The notes under the pieces were generated by a model that saw only the letters and a program-made list of their open reading frames with translations, ran no database searches and had not been told where the DNA came from. DNA of 64,000 bases, from positions 4,278,001 through 4,342,000 of the forward strand of contig NZ_JARXYJ010000001.1 in NCBI RefSeq assembly GCF_029894425.1, given 5' to 3'. A program made the position numbers and the translations under genes. Position 1 is the stretch's first letter. Every line of letters starts with the position of its first letter. The DNA comes from Streptomyces sp. SAI-127 (lineage in GTDB: Bacteria; Actinomycetota; Actinomycetes; Streptomycetales; Streptomycetaceae). Shown here piece after piece: positions 51,586 through 60,079 of the stretch.

Positions 51586-53328
51586 TCAGCTGTTCGGCTC
51601 TTTCCAGCCCTGGAGCACCTTCGTGAACTGCTTGCTGGTGGTCGGCCAGTCCTTCGCGGGCGCCGACATGTAGATCACGTACTCGACGCCGTCCCGGGAC
51701 ATGTACGTCTCCTCCACGGCCCGGCGCGGCCCGGGGAAGGCGATGTCCTTGGGCAGCGCGGTCCAGGTGTACTCCCACCGGGCGCCCGGCCGGTCACGGT
51801 AGGTGTTTTCGACCATGCCCACGCGGTGGTAGTCCTTGAGCCCGTCGATCTGCAGTTCCAGGTTGCGCTGGTGGGCGAGGGGATCCAAGAAGTCCGGCGA
51901 GGTGTCCACGGCGATCCGGACGAAGTGCTTGCCCTCGTCCGGCGAGTAGTCGATCTGGGTCAGCCCGTCGGCGGGGGTCCCGAAGACCGACCGCTCCCAG
52001 CCCCTGGGCAGATACACGCTGAAGCCCACGGGATCGGGGTACTGCTTCCAGCCGTCCGTGGCGCCTCCCCCGGTCCGCGGGCTCGGTGTGGGACTGGGCG
52101 ACGCACTCGACGTACCGCCCGAGTCCCGCCCCTCGTCCCACTTCTGCAGGCCGAACGCGGTTCCGGCACTCACGAGCGCCGCGAGCGCGACCACGAGCGC
52201 GAAGGACCGCAGGCGGCGCCGCCTGGGCGGGGCGGCGGGAGTCATGGGGCCGGTGCCGGTGTGGGAGGGGTGACCGACGGCCGTGGGTCCGGTCGCCTGG
52301 GGATACGGCGCCCCGGTGCCCGGGGGGTACGTCCCGCCCGAGCCCGAGGCGTACGACGGTCCCGTGGCCGAGACATACGACGTACCGCTGACCGGTGTGC
52401 CCGTCGTCGGTGTGCCGAGCCCACTGTGGGACCCGCTGTGCACCCCCGGCTCATGGCGGGAACGCACATGTTGCGTCGGCACATACGCCTGTGCCGCGCT
52501 CGGCCGCCGTCCCTCAGCCGCCTCGGCGAGCATCTGCTCGGCCTCGGCCGCCTCGGGCCGCACGGCGGGATCCTTGTGCAGCAGGGCGGCGATGACGGGC
52601 CCGAGCGGGCCGGCGTGGCGCGGCTCGGCGGGTTCCTCGTCCACGACGGCCTGCATGGTGGTCAGCGGGGTCGTACGGCGGAACGGCGAGCGTCCCTCGA
52701 CCGCCGTGTACAGCGTGGCGCCCAGCGCCCACAGGTCGGCGGACGGGCCGGGGTCGGCGCCGCGCACCCGCTTGGGGGCGAGGTAGTCGACCGAGCCGAC
52801 GACCTCTCCGGTGCGGGTGATGGTGGTGTCGCCCTCGATCTGGGCGATGCCGAAGTCGGTGAGCAGGACGCGGCCGTCCTGCGCGAGAAGGACGTTGCCG
52901 GGCTTGATGTCCCGGTGCAGCACCCCGGCGGAGTGCGCGGCACGCAGGGCCCGCAGCACCCACAGCCCGATCCGGGCCGCCTCGCGCGCCTCGATACGGC
53001 CGTCCTCCTTGACGGCGTCCGCCAGCGAGCGGCCCTCGACCAGCTCCATCACGATCCAGGGCCGGCCGTCGTGGTCGAGCACGTCGTGCACGGTGACGAC
53101 GGCCGAGTGGTTGATCCGGGCGGCCGCGCGCGCCTCGGCGCGGGTCCGGGCGAGCAGCACGGCCTGGTCGCTCTCGGAAACGTAGAGCGCGGCGGTCAAC
53201 TCCTTGATCGCCACGGCCCGGTGCAGCACCTCGTCATGGGCACGCCAGACGCGGCCCATGCCGCCCTTGCCTATCGGGTCGGCGAGCCGGTAGCGCCCCG
53301 CAAGGAGCAGGCCCTGCATCTGATTCAC
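51586..53328 (-). CDS. Membrane Ser/Thr kinase C with Pro/Gly linker and extracytoplasmic domain
   Basis: 580 residues from GTG at 53328 (VNQMQGLLLAGRYRL) with GGGGAAAC upstream. Kinase motifs: GKGGMGRVW, VAIKEL, LHRDIKPGNVLL, DFGIAQ. The APE motif is APK here (SVDYLAPKRVRG), an unusual change. A Tyr/Gly/Ser linker of about 90 residues and a span (SFALVVALAALVSAGTAFGL) precede an outer domain with YPDPVGFSVYLPRGWERSVF and RWEYTWTALP. Confidence 0.88.
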   Translation of the reverse strand: MNQMQGLLLAGRYRLADPIGKGGMGRVWRAHDEVLHRAVAIKELTAALYVSESDQAVLLARTRAEARAAARINHSAVVTVHDVLDHDGRPWIVMELVEGRSLADAVKEDGRIEAREAARIGLWVLRALRAAHSAGVLHRDIKPGNVLLAQDGRVLLTDFGIAQIEGDTTITRTGEVVGSVDYLAPKRVRGADPGPSADLWALGATLYTAVEGRSPFRRTTPLTTMQAVVDEEPAEPRHAGPLGPVIAALLHKDPAVRPEAAEAEQMLAEAAEGRRPSAAQAYVPTQHVRSRHEPGVHSGSHSGLGTPTTGTPVSGTSYVSATGPSYASGSGGTYPPGTGAPYPQATGPTAVGHPSHTGTGPMTPAAPPRRRRLRSFALVVALAALVSAGTAFGLQKWDEGRDSGGTSSASPSPTPSPRTGGGATDGWKQYPDPVGFSVYLPRGWERSVFGTPADGLTQIDYSPDEGKHFVRIAVDTSPDFLDPLAHQRNLELQIDGLKDYHRVGMVENTYRDRPGARWEYTWTALPKDIAFPGPRRAVEETYMSRDGVEYVIYMSAPAKDWPTTSKQFTKVLQGWKEPNS

Positions 53329-53507
53329 GTTTCCCCGCAATGCTCTTGACGCAGTCAGACTAAGGACCGGCCCGCGCCGAGGGGAACCAGGGGGGCGTCA
53401 AGGAGACCTCACTGTGACGGTTGTCGCTTCCGCGAAGTACGAGTGAACCTGCGCCGCCGGTACGGCGTCCGTCAACGCCGTCCAACCGGGCCTTCGGAGC
53501 GGTCCCT

Positions 53508-56348
53508 TCAGCCGGTCACCTGGTACGTGGCCGACGCCTGCTCGTACAGCCGGGTGACCTCGTCCCGCTCCGCCTCCGGGCCGCGTACCTGCACCACGTG
53601 GTACTTCCCGCCGATCAGGATCGCGAGATTGCGCACGTACAGCTCGCGCCCGTCGTCGCCGGTCCAGGTGAACTGCCCCTCGGCCATGCTCCGCGTGCCC
53701 ACCTGGATCGACTTCAGCCCGGTGGCGGTGGCCCAGCTGGAGTCGCGGTAGGGCTGGAGCTCGGGCTCCTTCTCCCGCTGATAGACCATGGGGTCGCTGC
53801 CGTTCGCGGCCGCGGTGTCCCGCCCGGGGACGACGATCAGCTCGAAGTTGCCCTGGGAGTAGACCACCTGACCGCGGCCGTTCCTCGGGGTGCGGTCCCA
53901 GCCGCCCGCCACCGCGACCTTGAAGCCCTCGGCGTCCGTGCGCAGGGTGAAGCCGTCGGCGACCTCGGGCCCGGCGGTCTGGGTCTCGGCGGCACCGCTG
54001 GACTGCGACGGCTCGGGGGTGGTCGGCTCGGGCCGGGGCTCACTTCCGGCCTCCGGGGACTGCGCCGGACCGGCCTGACTGGTGGAACCCGTCCGCTGGT
54101 CGGCGCCCTCGTCGCCGGGGTCCGCCTTCGGCATGAAGTACATGGCGTACACGATCGCCGCGGCCATCACCAGCAGGATGAGCAGCAGCAGATTGCGGCC
54201 CAGCCGGCGCGGTGAGGGGACGGCCTCCTCCCGGGCCCGCTTGTGCCGTCCGTGCGTCGCCGGCAGCCCGGCGCGCCGCCTGCGCACCAACTCGCCCCGG
54301 CGCCGCACGATCGGCAGCCTGCTCGTGTCCACCGGGGGCGCGGCGACGACATGAGCGCCGGCCTCCGGCTCGGGCGCGGACCGCACCAGCGACCGCAGCC
54401 AGCCGCGCAGTTCCTCGAAGTCCAGCCGCTCGGTCGGGTCCTGCCGCAGCAGCGACTCCACGACCGGCCTGAGCGGACCGCACTCCTCGGCGAAGGCGGG
54501 CGGCTCGGCGCACACCAACTGCACCAGCTCGGCCGTCGACTCCTCGGGATAGGGCGCATGCCCCTGAACGGCCCGGAACAGCAACGCTCCCAGAGCCCAC
54601 AGATCGGTCGCGGGCCCGATGGGCGCGGCGAGCTGCCAGTTCTCATGCACCGGCCCGGCCTGCTCCGGCGCCCAGCGCTCGGTGACGGGTCCCACCACGG
54701 CCATCCGGGCCTGCCGCGCCCGCTCGGCGGCGAGCGCGGTGGCGGGACCACGGCGGGCGGGGGCATCGGCAGGTGGGGCATCGGCAGGGGAGAGGTCCTC
54801 CCAGCGGGTGGACGCGGACACCCGCTCAACGGCAGGCACAGCGTCAAGAGGGGGAACGTCACCCACGGGCGCCGCACCCCCGCCGCGCGGCACGGCACCG
54901 TGCCAGGGGGCCGGGCGCGCTCCGTAGGGATCGGCGATCTGCCCCGGAGCCCCGGCCCCGGGCGCCTGCTCGATGCCGTTCGCAGTCGGCTGCGGGGGCT
55001 GTGCAACGCCGTTGGCCGAGGGATACGGCGGCTGCGGCACGCCATTCCCCGACGGATAGGGCGGCGGCGCCAACCCGTCGGCCGCTACGCCGGGTTCGTC
55101 GCCGTACGTTCGTGCGGCGGGGTCGGCCTCCGGTGCCGGGCGGGCTCCTGGCAGGGCGGCCCTGCTGTTCTGAGCCTCCTGGACCCGGGCCGCGGCCCGT
55201 GCCCCCGCGCGATACGCGGCGATCGCGCCGGCCCGCGCCGCGCGGATGTCCGTACCGCCGTCGGGCTCCCTGCGGACGAGCTCGGCCGAAGCCCCGGTCC
55301 CGTTCGCCGCCTCCACCCCGGCACTGGGCAGCCCACGGGCCTCCCGTGCCTCGATCGCGGCCCGCCTGGCGGCCTCGGGGTCACCGCCACCGAAGGTGAG
55401 CGCACCACCCGGGCCAGGGCCGGCGCTCCGCGCGTCCAGCCCGAAGGCCGCACCGGGGCCACCGTTTCCGAGGGCCGTACGAGCACCACCCGCCGCGCCT
55501 GGTGCCCCGGCACCACCGCTCCTGCCCGCAGCGCCGAACCCACCGGCCGGACCCGTCGACTGCCCGGGAACCCCGTATCCACCAGGTCCCCCACGCCCGT
55601 CGGCGCCACCGATCCCAGCACCCGGGCCCACGGCGGACTCACGCGGTCCCGCACCCGCACGTCCACCGGCCGGACCGTCAGAAGTCCCGGCCCCGGACTC
55701 CCCGTCTCCGGCGCCCCACTCACCCGCCTCGACCGGCACCGGGTCGTACCCGCACAGTGCCTCCTCGGCCGCGCCGACCGCGAGGCCGGTCAGCATGACT
55801 CGGCCGTCGTCGCAGACGAGCACCGTACGGGCGGTGATGTTGCGGTGCACCCAGCCGTGCGCGTGCAGCACCCGCAGCGCCATGAGCACGTCCGAGGCGA
55901 CCTCGGCCGCCCGGTACGGCGTCAGCGGCTTCTCCGCGAGCAGTGCCGCAAGGGGCCGCGCGGGCACCAACTCGCTGACGATCCACAGCGAACCGCCCTC
56001 GGCGAACACGTCGAAGACCTGGTCGAGCCGTGGATGGTCGGGTATCCGGGCGGCGGCCTGCGCCGCCTCGACGGCCCGCCGCACGGCAGGTTCCGTGGGC
56101 CGGCGGGTACCGCCCCGGCCCGAAGTCCGGCGCGCACCCCGGGGATCCCGGGCCGTGAACCCGTCGGGCAGCCCCTCCGCGTCGAGCACCTCCGCCTCGA
56201 CGACCTCGGGCAACGGCACCTGCCTGACCAGGACTTCCTGTCCGCTGTAGGTGTCGAAGGCGCGCGTCTCGGTGAGTTCGTACTCGTCGGACGGAGGCAG
56301 CGGCAGGCGGTAGCGGTCGGCGAGCACCCGACCCGCATAGTCGTCCAC
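53508..56348 (-). CDS. Membrane pseudokinase D with long low-complexity insert
   Basis: 946 residues from GTG at 56348 (GGGGGAGGCAAC ahead). The kinase-like N-lobe lacks the Gly loop. Arg42 stands where the ATP Lys should be (EVLVRQVPL), the catalytic loop is HRN (168-170) instead of HRD, and DFG is replaced by TGL (187-189). A Gly/Pro/Ala/Arg insert of about 370 residues separates N-lobe and APE (WAPEQAGP). The C-lobe continues PIGPATDLWALGALLFRAVQ. Single span about 720-740, then an outer domain with GFKVAVAGGWDRTPRNG. It is probably a scaffold or allosteric partner, not an active kinase. Confidence 0.85.
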   Translation of the reverse strand: MDDYAGRVLADRYRLPLPPSDEYELTETRAFDTYSGQEVLVRQVPLPEVVEAEVLDAEGLPDGFTARDPRGARRTSGRGGTRRPTEPAVRRAVEAAQAAARIPDHPRLDQVFDVFAEGGSLWIVSELVPARPLAALLAEKPLTPYRAAEVASDVLMALRVLHAHGWVHRNITARTVLVCDDGRVMLTGLAVGAAEEALCGYDPVPVEAGEWGAGDGESGAGTSDGPAGGRAGAGPRESAVGPGAGIGGADGRGGPGGYGVPGQSTGPAGGFGAAGRSGGAGAPGAAGGARTALGNGGPGAAFGLDARSAGPGPGGALTFGGGDPEAARRAAIEAREARGLPSAGVEAANGTGASAELVRREPDGGTDIRAARAGAIAAYRAGARAAARVQEAQNSRAALPGARPAPEADPAARTYGDEPGVAADGLAPPPYPSGNGVPQPPYPSANGVAQPPQPTANGIEQAPGAGAPGQIADPYGARPAPWHGAVPRGGGAAPVGDVPPLDAVPAVERVSASTRWEDLSPADAPPADAPARRGPATALAAERARQARMAVVGPVTERWAPEQAGPVHENWQLAAPIGPATDLWALGALLFRAVQGHAPYPEESTAELVQLVCAEPPAFAEECGPLRPVVESLLRQDPTERLDFEELRGWLRSLVRSAPEPEAGAHVVAAPPVDTSRLPIVRRRGELVRRRRAGLPATHGRHKRAREEAVPSPRRLGRNLLLLILLVMAAAIVYAMYFMPKADPGDEGADQRTGSTSQAGPAQSPEAGSEPRPEPTTPEPSQSSGAAETQTAGPEVADGFTLRTDAEGFKVAVAGGWDRTPRNGRGQVVYSQGNFELIVVPGRDTAAANGSDPMVYQREKEPELQPYRDSSWATATGLKSIQVGTRSMAEGQFTWTGDDGRELYVRNLAILIGGKYHVVQVRGPEAERDEVTRLYEQASATYQVTG

Positions 56349-56522
56349 GTTGCCTCCCCCGGCCGCCCGGTTGGTCAATTCCGTTCGCCTTGCGGCTCGT
56401 TCCGTACCCAGACCTGGATGCGGACGGTCCACAAACACTCACGATACGTGCCGGAGGCAACCCGCAAAGAGGGGATTCCAGATCTCAGGGCCCAAACACA
56501 TGACCGTTTACCGCACAGCGCG

Positions 56523-58622
56523 TCACGACTTCGGTTCGAAGGTGCGAGCGAGCGTCTGCCATGTGTCCTTGCGCAGCTCAGTGCCCCAGTTCGCGGCTTT
56601 CGCGGTGTACATCAACGCATATCCGAGATGGTCGTTCACGACGAATCCACGGTCTATCGTCCGGTACTTCGTCCCGCTGTCCACATAGGTGAACTCCCAG
56701 TCGGCCGTGTTCCAGCCCCGGTAGTTCACCTGCTCTATTCGGATCTTGGTGTACTGAGAGCGGCGCATGCTCCGCTCCTGGTTCTCCCAGTCCGCCACCG
56801 GGTCGCCCTTGGGCGTGGTGGTCCAGGCGACGAGCAGCTTCTGCCCGTCGGGCCCGGCGAACCGGTCGCCCGCGGAACTGCTGGTCTGGAACTTCCACCC
56901 CTCGGGCAGCCCGATCGAGTACCCCTGGCTCCCCTTGTGCGTCGAGGCCACCGCGCCGTCGCCGGCGGAACCCCCCGAACCGGAGGACCCTTCCGAACTC
57001 TGGCCGCTCTCCTCGGTACTCGGCGTGTTCCCGGCACCCGCACCGCCCTCGGGCGAGGCGGACCCGGTGGTGGCCCCGTCGGTCCGGGTGCCCCCGCTCT
57101 CGTCCTCCTTGGTGTCGGCACTGGCGCTCGCGCCCGCCGTCACCTTGGAGCCGCCGCCCTTCGCCCCGTCGCTGTCGTCCCCGCCGAGCGTGAGGGCCAG
57201 CACGGTACCGATGACCGCGAGTGCCACGACCACCGCGATGATCACCAGGGTCCGCCGCGGCACCACATCGGTCAGCGGCGCCCTGGGCACCGGCCTCGGC
57301 GCCATGTCCGGCGGTGGCGTCATCACGGGCCACCCCGAACTCCGCCCGTCCGAGACCGCGTTGGCCTGCTGTGTCTTCCCGTCCCGGACCCCCGCCGCCG
57401 CACTCGATGCCGACGTCACAGCCGACTCGGACGGCGCACTCGCCGCGCCCTTCGCGCCCTTCTCCTGCGACGCGGCAGGAGCCGAGGGGGCCGGAGAGGT
57501 CGAGGCAGCGGGAGCCGCCGAGGCAGCCGGAGCCGCCGACGCAGCCTCGGAAGCCTGGGCCGGCACCTTTCCGCCACCCGAACCCGCAGTACCGCTCCCG
57601 GACTTGGTACGCGTCGCGGCCGCGGACGTCGCCGCGGCCCCGGCGGCCTTGCGCACGGAACGCAGTGCTCCGCGCAGCCCCTCCCCGCCCGCACGCTCCT
57701 CCGGCTGCGCCGGCAACGGCACCACCCGGGTCGCGTCCGCCGCGGGCTCCGGCTCGGCCGGCTTCTGCTCGGGCGCGTGGATCACCGCGGTGAGCATGGT
57801 CCGGGCACGGCCGTCGTCGAGCCGCTGGGCGGGGTCCTTGGTGAGCAGGCCGTAGATGACGTCCTTGAGCGGTCCGGCGTTCTTCGGCTCCTCCAGCGGT
57901 TCGGTCATCACCGCCGTGAGCGTCGCGATCGCGGACCCCTTGTCGTACGGCGGGGCGCCCTCGACCGCTGCGTACAGCAGCCCGCCGAGCGACCACAGGT
58001 CGGCCGCGGGCCCCGGCTTGTGCCCACGGGCCCGCTCCGGGGAGATGTAGGAGGGGGCGCCGACGAGCATGCCGGTGGAGGTGATGGACGGGTCGCCCTC
58101 GACCTGGGCGATGCCGAAGTCGGTGAGCACGACCCGGCCGTCCTCGGAGATCAGCACGTTGGACGGCTTCACGTCCCGGTGCAGAATGCCCTCGCGGTGC
58201 GCGGACCTGAGCACGTCGAGTATCGCGAGGCCCACCTCCGCCGCACGCTTCGGCTCCAGCAGGCCGTCCTCCCGGATGACCTCGGCGAGCGACTTGCCCT
58301 CGACGAGCTCCATCACGATCCAGGGCCGGTCGTCCTCGTCGACCACGTCGTACACGGTCACCGCGCTGGTGTTGCGGATCCGCGCGATCGCCTTGGCCTC
58401 ACGCAGCGTGCGCGTGATCAGCCGGCGCTTCTCGTCCTCGTCGATGCTGGACGGGAACCGCAGTTCCTTGACGGCCACCGTCCTGCCCAGGGTCTCGTCC
58501 TCGGCACGCCACACCGTGCCCATGCCTCCGCGGCCGAGAACTCCTCCCAGCCGGTACCGTCCGGCGAGGAGACGGCCGTTCTCGTCCTGCCGGGATGCTC
58601 CCGCCCGCTCCGCGTCCGACAT
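56523..58622 (-). CDS. Membrane Ser/Thr kinase E with extracytoplasmic domain
   Basis: 699 residues from ATG at 58622, chosen for GAGGGGACGC; ATG at 58634 is alternative. Kinase motifs: GRGGMGTVW, VAVKELRF, LHRDVKPSNVLI, DFGIAQ; the subdomain VIII motif is SPERARG. After a long Ser/Ala-rich linker comes a span (TLVIIAVVVALAVIGTVLAL) and an outer domain with HKGSQGYSIGLPEGWKFQTS and NTADWEFTYVDSGTKYRTI. First gene of the array in transcription direction. Confidence 0.9.
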   Translation of the reverse strand: MSDAERAGASRQDENGRLLAGRYRLGGVLGRGGMGTVWRAEDETLGRTVAVKELRFPSSIDEDEKRRLITRTLREAKAIARIRNTSAVTVYDVVDEDDRPWIVMELVEGKSLAEVIREDGLLEPKRAAEVGLAILDVLRSAHREGILHRDVKPSNVLISEDGRVVLTDFGIAQVEGDPSITSTGMLVGAPSYISPERARGHKPGPAADLWSLGGLLYAAVEGAPPYDKGSAIATLTAVMTEPLEEPKNAGPLKDVIYGLLTKDPAQRLDDGRARTMLTAVIHAPEQKPAEPEPAADATRVVPLPAQPEERAGGEGLRGALRSVRKAAGAAATSAAATRTKSGSGTAGSGGGKVPAQASEAASAAPAASAAPAASTSPAPSAPAASQEKGAKGAASAPSESAVTSASSAAAGVRDGKTQQANAVSDGRSSGWPVMTPPPDMAPRPVPRAPLTDVVPRRTLVIIAVVVALAVIGTVLALTLGGDDSDGAKGGGSKVTAGASASADTKEDESGGTRTDGATTGSASPEGGAGAGNTPSTEESGQSSEGSSGSGGSAGDGAVASTHKGSQGYSIGLPEGWKFQTSSSAGDRFAGPDGQKLLVAWTTTPKGDPVADWENQERSMRRSQYTKIRIEQVNYRGWNTADWEFTYVDSGTKYRTIDRGFVVNDHLGYALMYTAKAANWGTELRKDTWQTLARTFEPKS

Positions 58623-58934
58623 GCGTCCCCTCATGAACCCGCCCTGACAGAGCCTCCATTGTCCCTCACCCGACAAGTGCCCGACGCCCAGGGTGCCCCT
58701 GGCTCCACCTCGCCCGCGGCACGGCCCGGCGATGACGGCACAGAGGCCCCGTCGGCCCACGGCACCCCTCGGCCCACAGCTCCTCAGGGCCTCCTCCGCC
58801 GCACCGGCCCCGCACACCGGTCGCACCCGTCGGCGCCCAGCTGCCACCCGGCCTCCGGCACCCCTCCGGCCTGGACCGGGTGCAGCCCCTGTACCGCGAC
58901 CCTGCATGATGGCTCCGACAAGGAAGGACCCGCC
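58623..58934. other. Divergent control region between kinase E and serine hydrolase
   Basis: 312 bp, no convincing gene, high G+C. It must hold promoters for both sides. SD for the hydrolase is aaggaaggac at about 58920-58929. Confidence 0.5.
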
Positions 58935-59978
58935 ATGCCGCCGCTTCGGACACTACTGGTCGTTCCTGTGTCCCTGGCGCTGCTCGCCCTGGCCCCGGCG
59001 GCCTCCTCCGCACCCTCGGCCCCGCCCACGGACGCGACGCTCCCGCTGCTGGTCGCGCGGGGCGGCGCTCCCGCCGCGGCGCTCCTGGCCCGGGAGCAGA
59101 GCGGGAACCGTTACGCCGAGGCGGGCCCGGGAATCGCCCGCTCCGACCACTTCCGCGCCGGCAGCATCACCAAGACCTTCATCGCGACGGTCGTCCTCCA
59201 ACTGGCGGCGGAGCACCGGCTGAAGCTGTCCGACACCGTGGAACGGCACCTGCCCGGCCTGGTGCGCGGAGCGGGCAACGACGGCCGCGCGCTGACCCTG
59301 CGCGCCCTGCTCACCCACACCAGCGGCCTGAACGACTTCACCGCGGACACCCGGGGCCTGATCCCCCTCACTCCTGTCCAAGCCGTCCGTATCGCCCTCA
59401 CCCACCCTCCGGCCGACCCCGGCCGCTACTCCTACTCGAACACCAACTACGTCCTGCTCGGCATGGTGATCCGTCAGGTCACCGGCGACTCCTACGCGGT
59501 CGAGGCCGACCGGCGGATCATCGCCCCGCTGCGCCTGACCGGCACCTCCTTTCCTGGTTCGCGCACGTCTCTCCCCTCTCCGCACGGCCGTGCCTACACC
59601 GCCGACGGGTCCGACATCACCGCGCTCGACCCGCGGGTGGCCGGGGCCGCGGGCGAGCTGGTGAGCACCCTCGCCGATCTGGACCGCTTCTACGCGGCGC
59701 TGCTCGGCGGACGGCTGCTGTCCCCGCACTGGCTGCACGAGATGACGGACACCCGCACCGCACACGGCCTGTACGGCATGGGGCTGTTCCCGGTGAAGCT
59801 GCCGTGCGGCACGACGGTGTGGGGGCACAACGGCCGCATCACCGGCAGCTACGTGCGCACCGCAGCCACGGTCGGCGGCCGTCGCGTCCTCACCTTCCGC
59901 GTGAACACGACGTCGATGGCAGACCCCGACCTCGAACCGGCCCTGCTCGCCGCCGAGTTCTGCCCCCGCACCTCGTAG
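58935..59978 (+). CDS. Secreted serine hydrolase, beta-lactamase/D-Ala-D-Ala peptidase type
   Basis: 347 residues from ATG at 58935. Signal peptide MPPLRTLLVVPVSLALLALA then APAASSAPSA. Active-site motif SxxK in FRAGSITKTFIATVV, Tyr-x-Asn as YSNTNYV, and HGxx-like box in WGHNGRITGSY. Class C-like family (serine hydrolase) acting on D-Ala bonds or esters. It is alone, divergent from the kinase array and convergent to glpD. Confidence 0.9.
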   Translation: MPPLRTLLVVPVSLALLALAPAASSAPSAPPTDATLPLLVARGGAPAAALLAREQSGNRYAEAGPGIARSDHFRAGSITKTFIATVVLQLAAEHRLKLSDTVERHLPGLVRGAGNDGRALTLRALLTHTSGLNDFTADTRGLIPLTPVQAVRIALTHPPADPGRYSYSNTNYVLLGMVIRQVTGDSYAVEADRRIIAPLRLTGTSFPGSRTSLPSPHGRAYTADGSDITALDPRVAGAAGELVSTLADLDRFYAALLGGRLLSPHWLHEMTDTRTAHGLYGMGLFPVKLPCGTTVWGHNGRITGSYVRTAATVGGRRVLTFRVNTTSMADPDLEPALLAAEFCPRTS

Positions 59979-60079
59979 AACGACCGGGTTCCGAACGAAG
60001 ATCCCGGCTCACGACACTCGTTCGAGTGATGCGCGGAGCAGTGACACTCGGTCGAGCCGCAGCCGAACTCACCCGGGCT

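Noticed and set aside
54243..59978. Plus-strand open frame of about 1900 codons through the kinase genes
   Set aside because: It is antisense to clear kinase genes and only its last third (from 58935) is a real gene; composition is the Pro/Arg/His-rich shadow typical of G+C-rich DNA.
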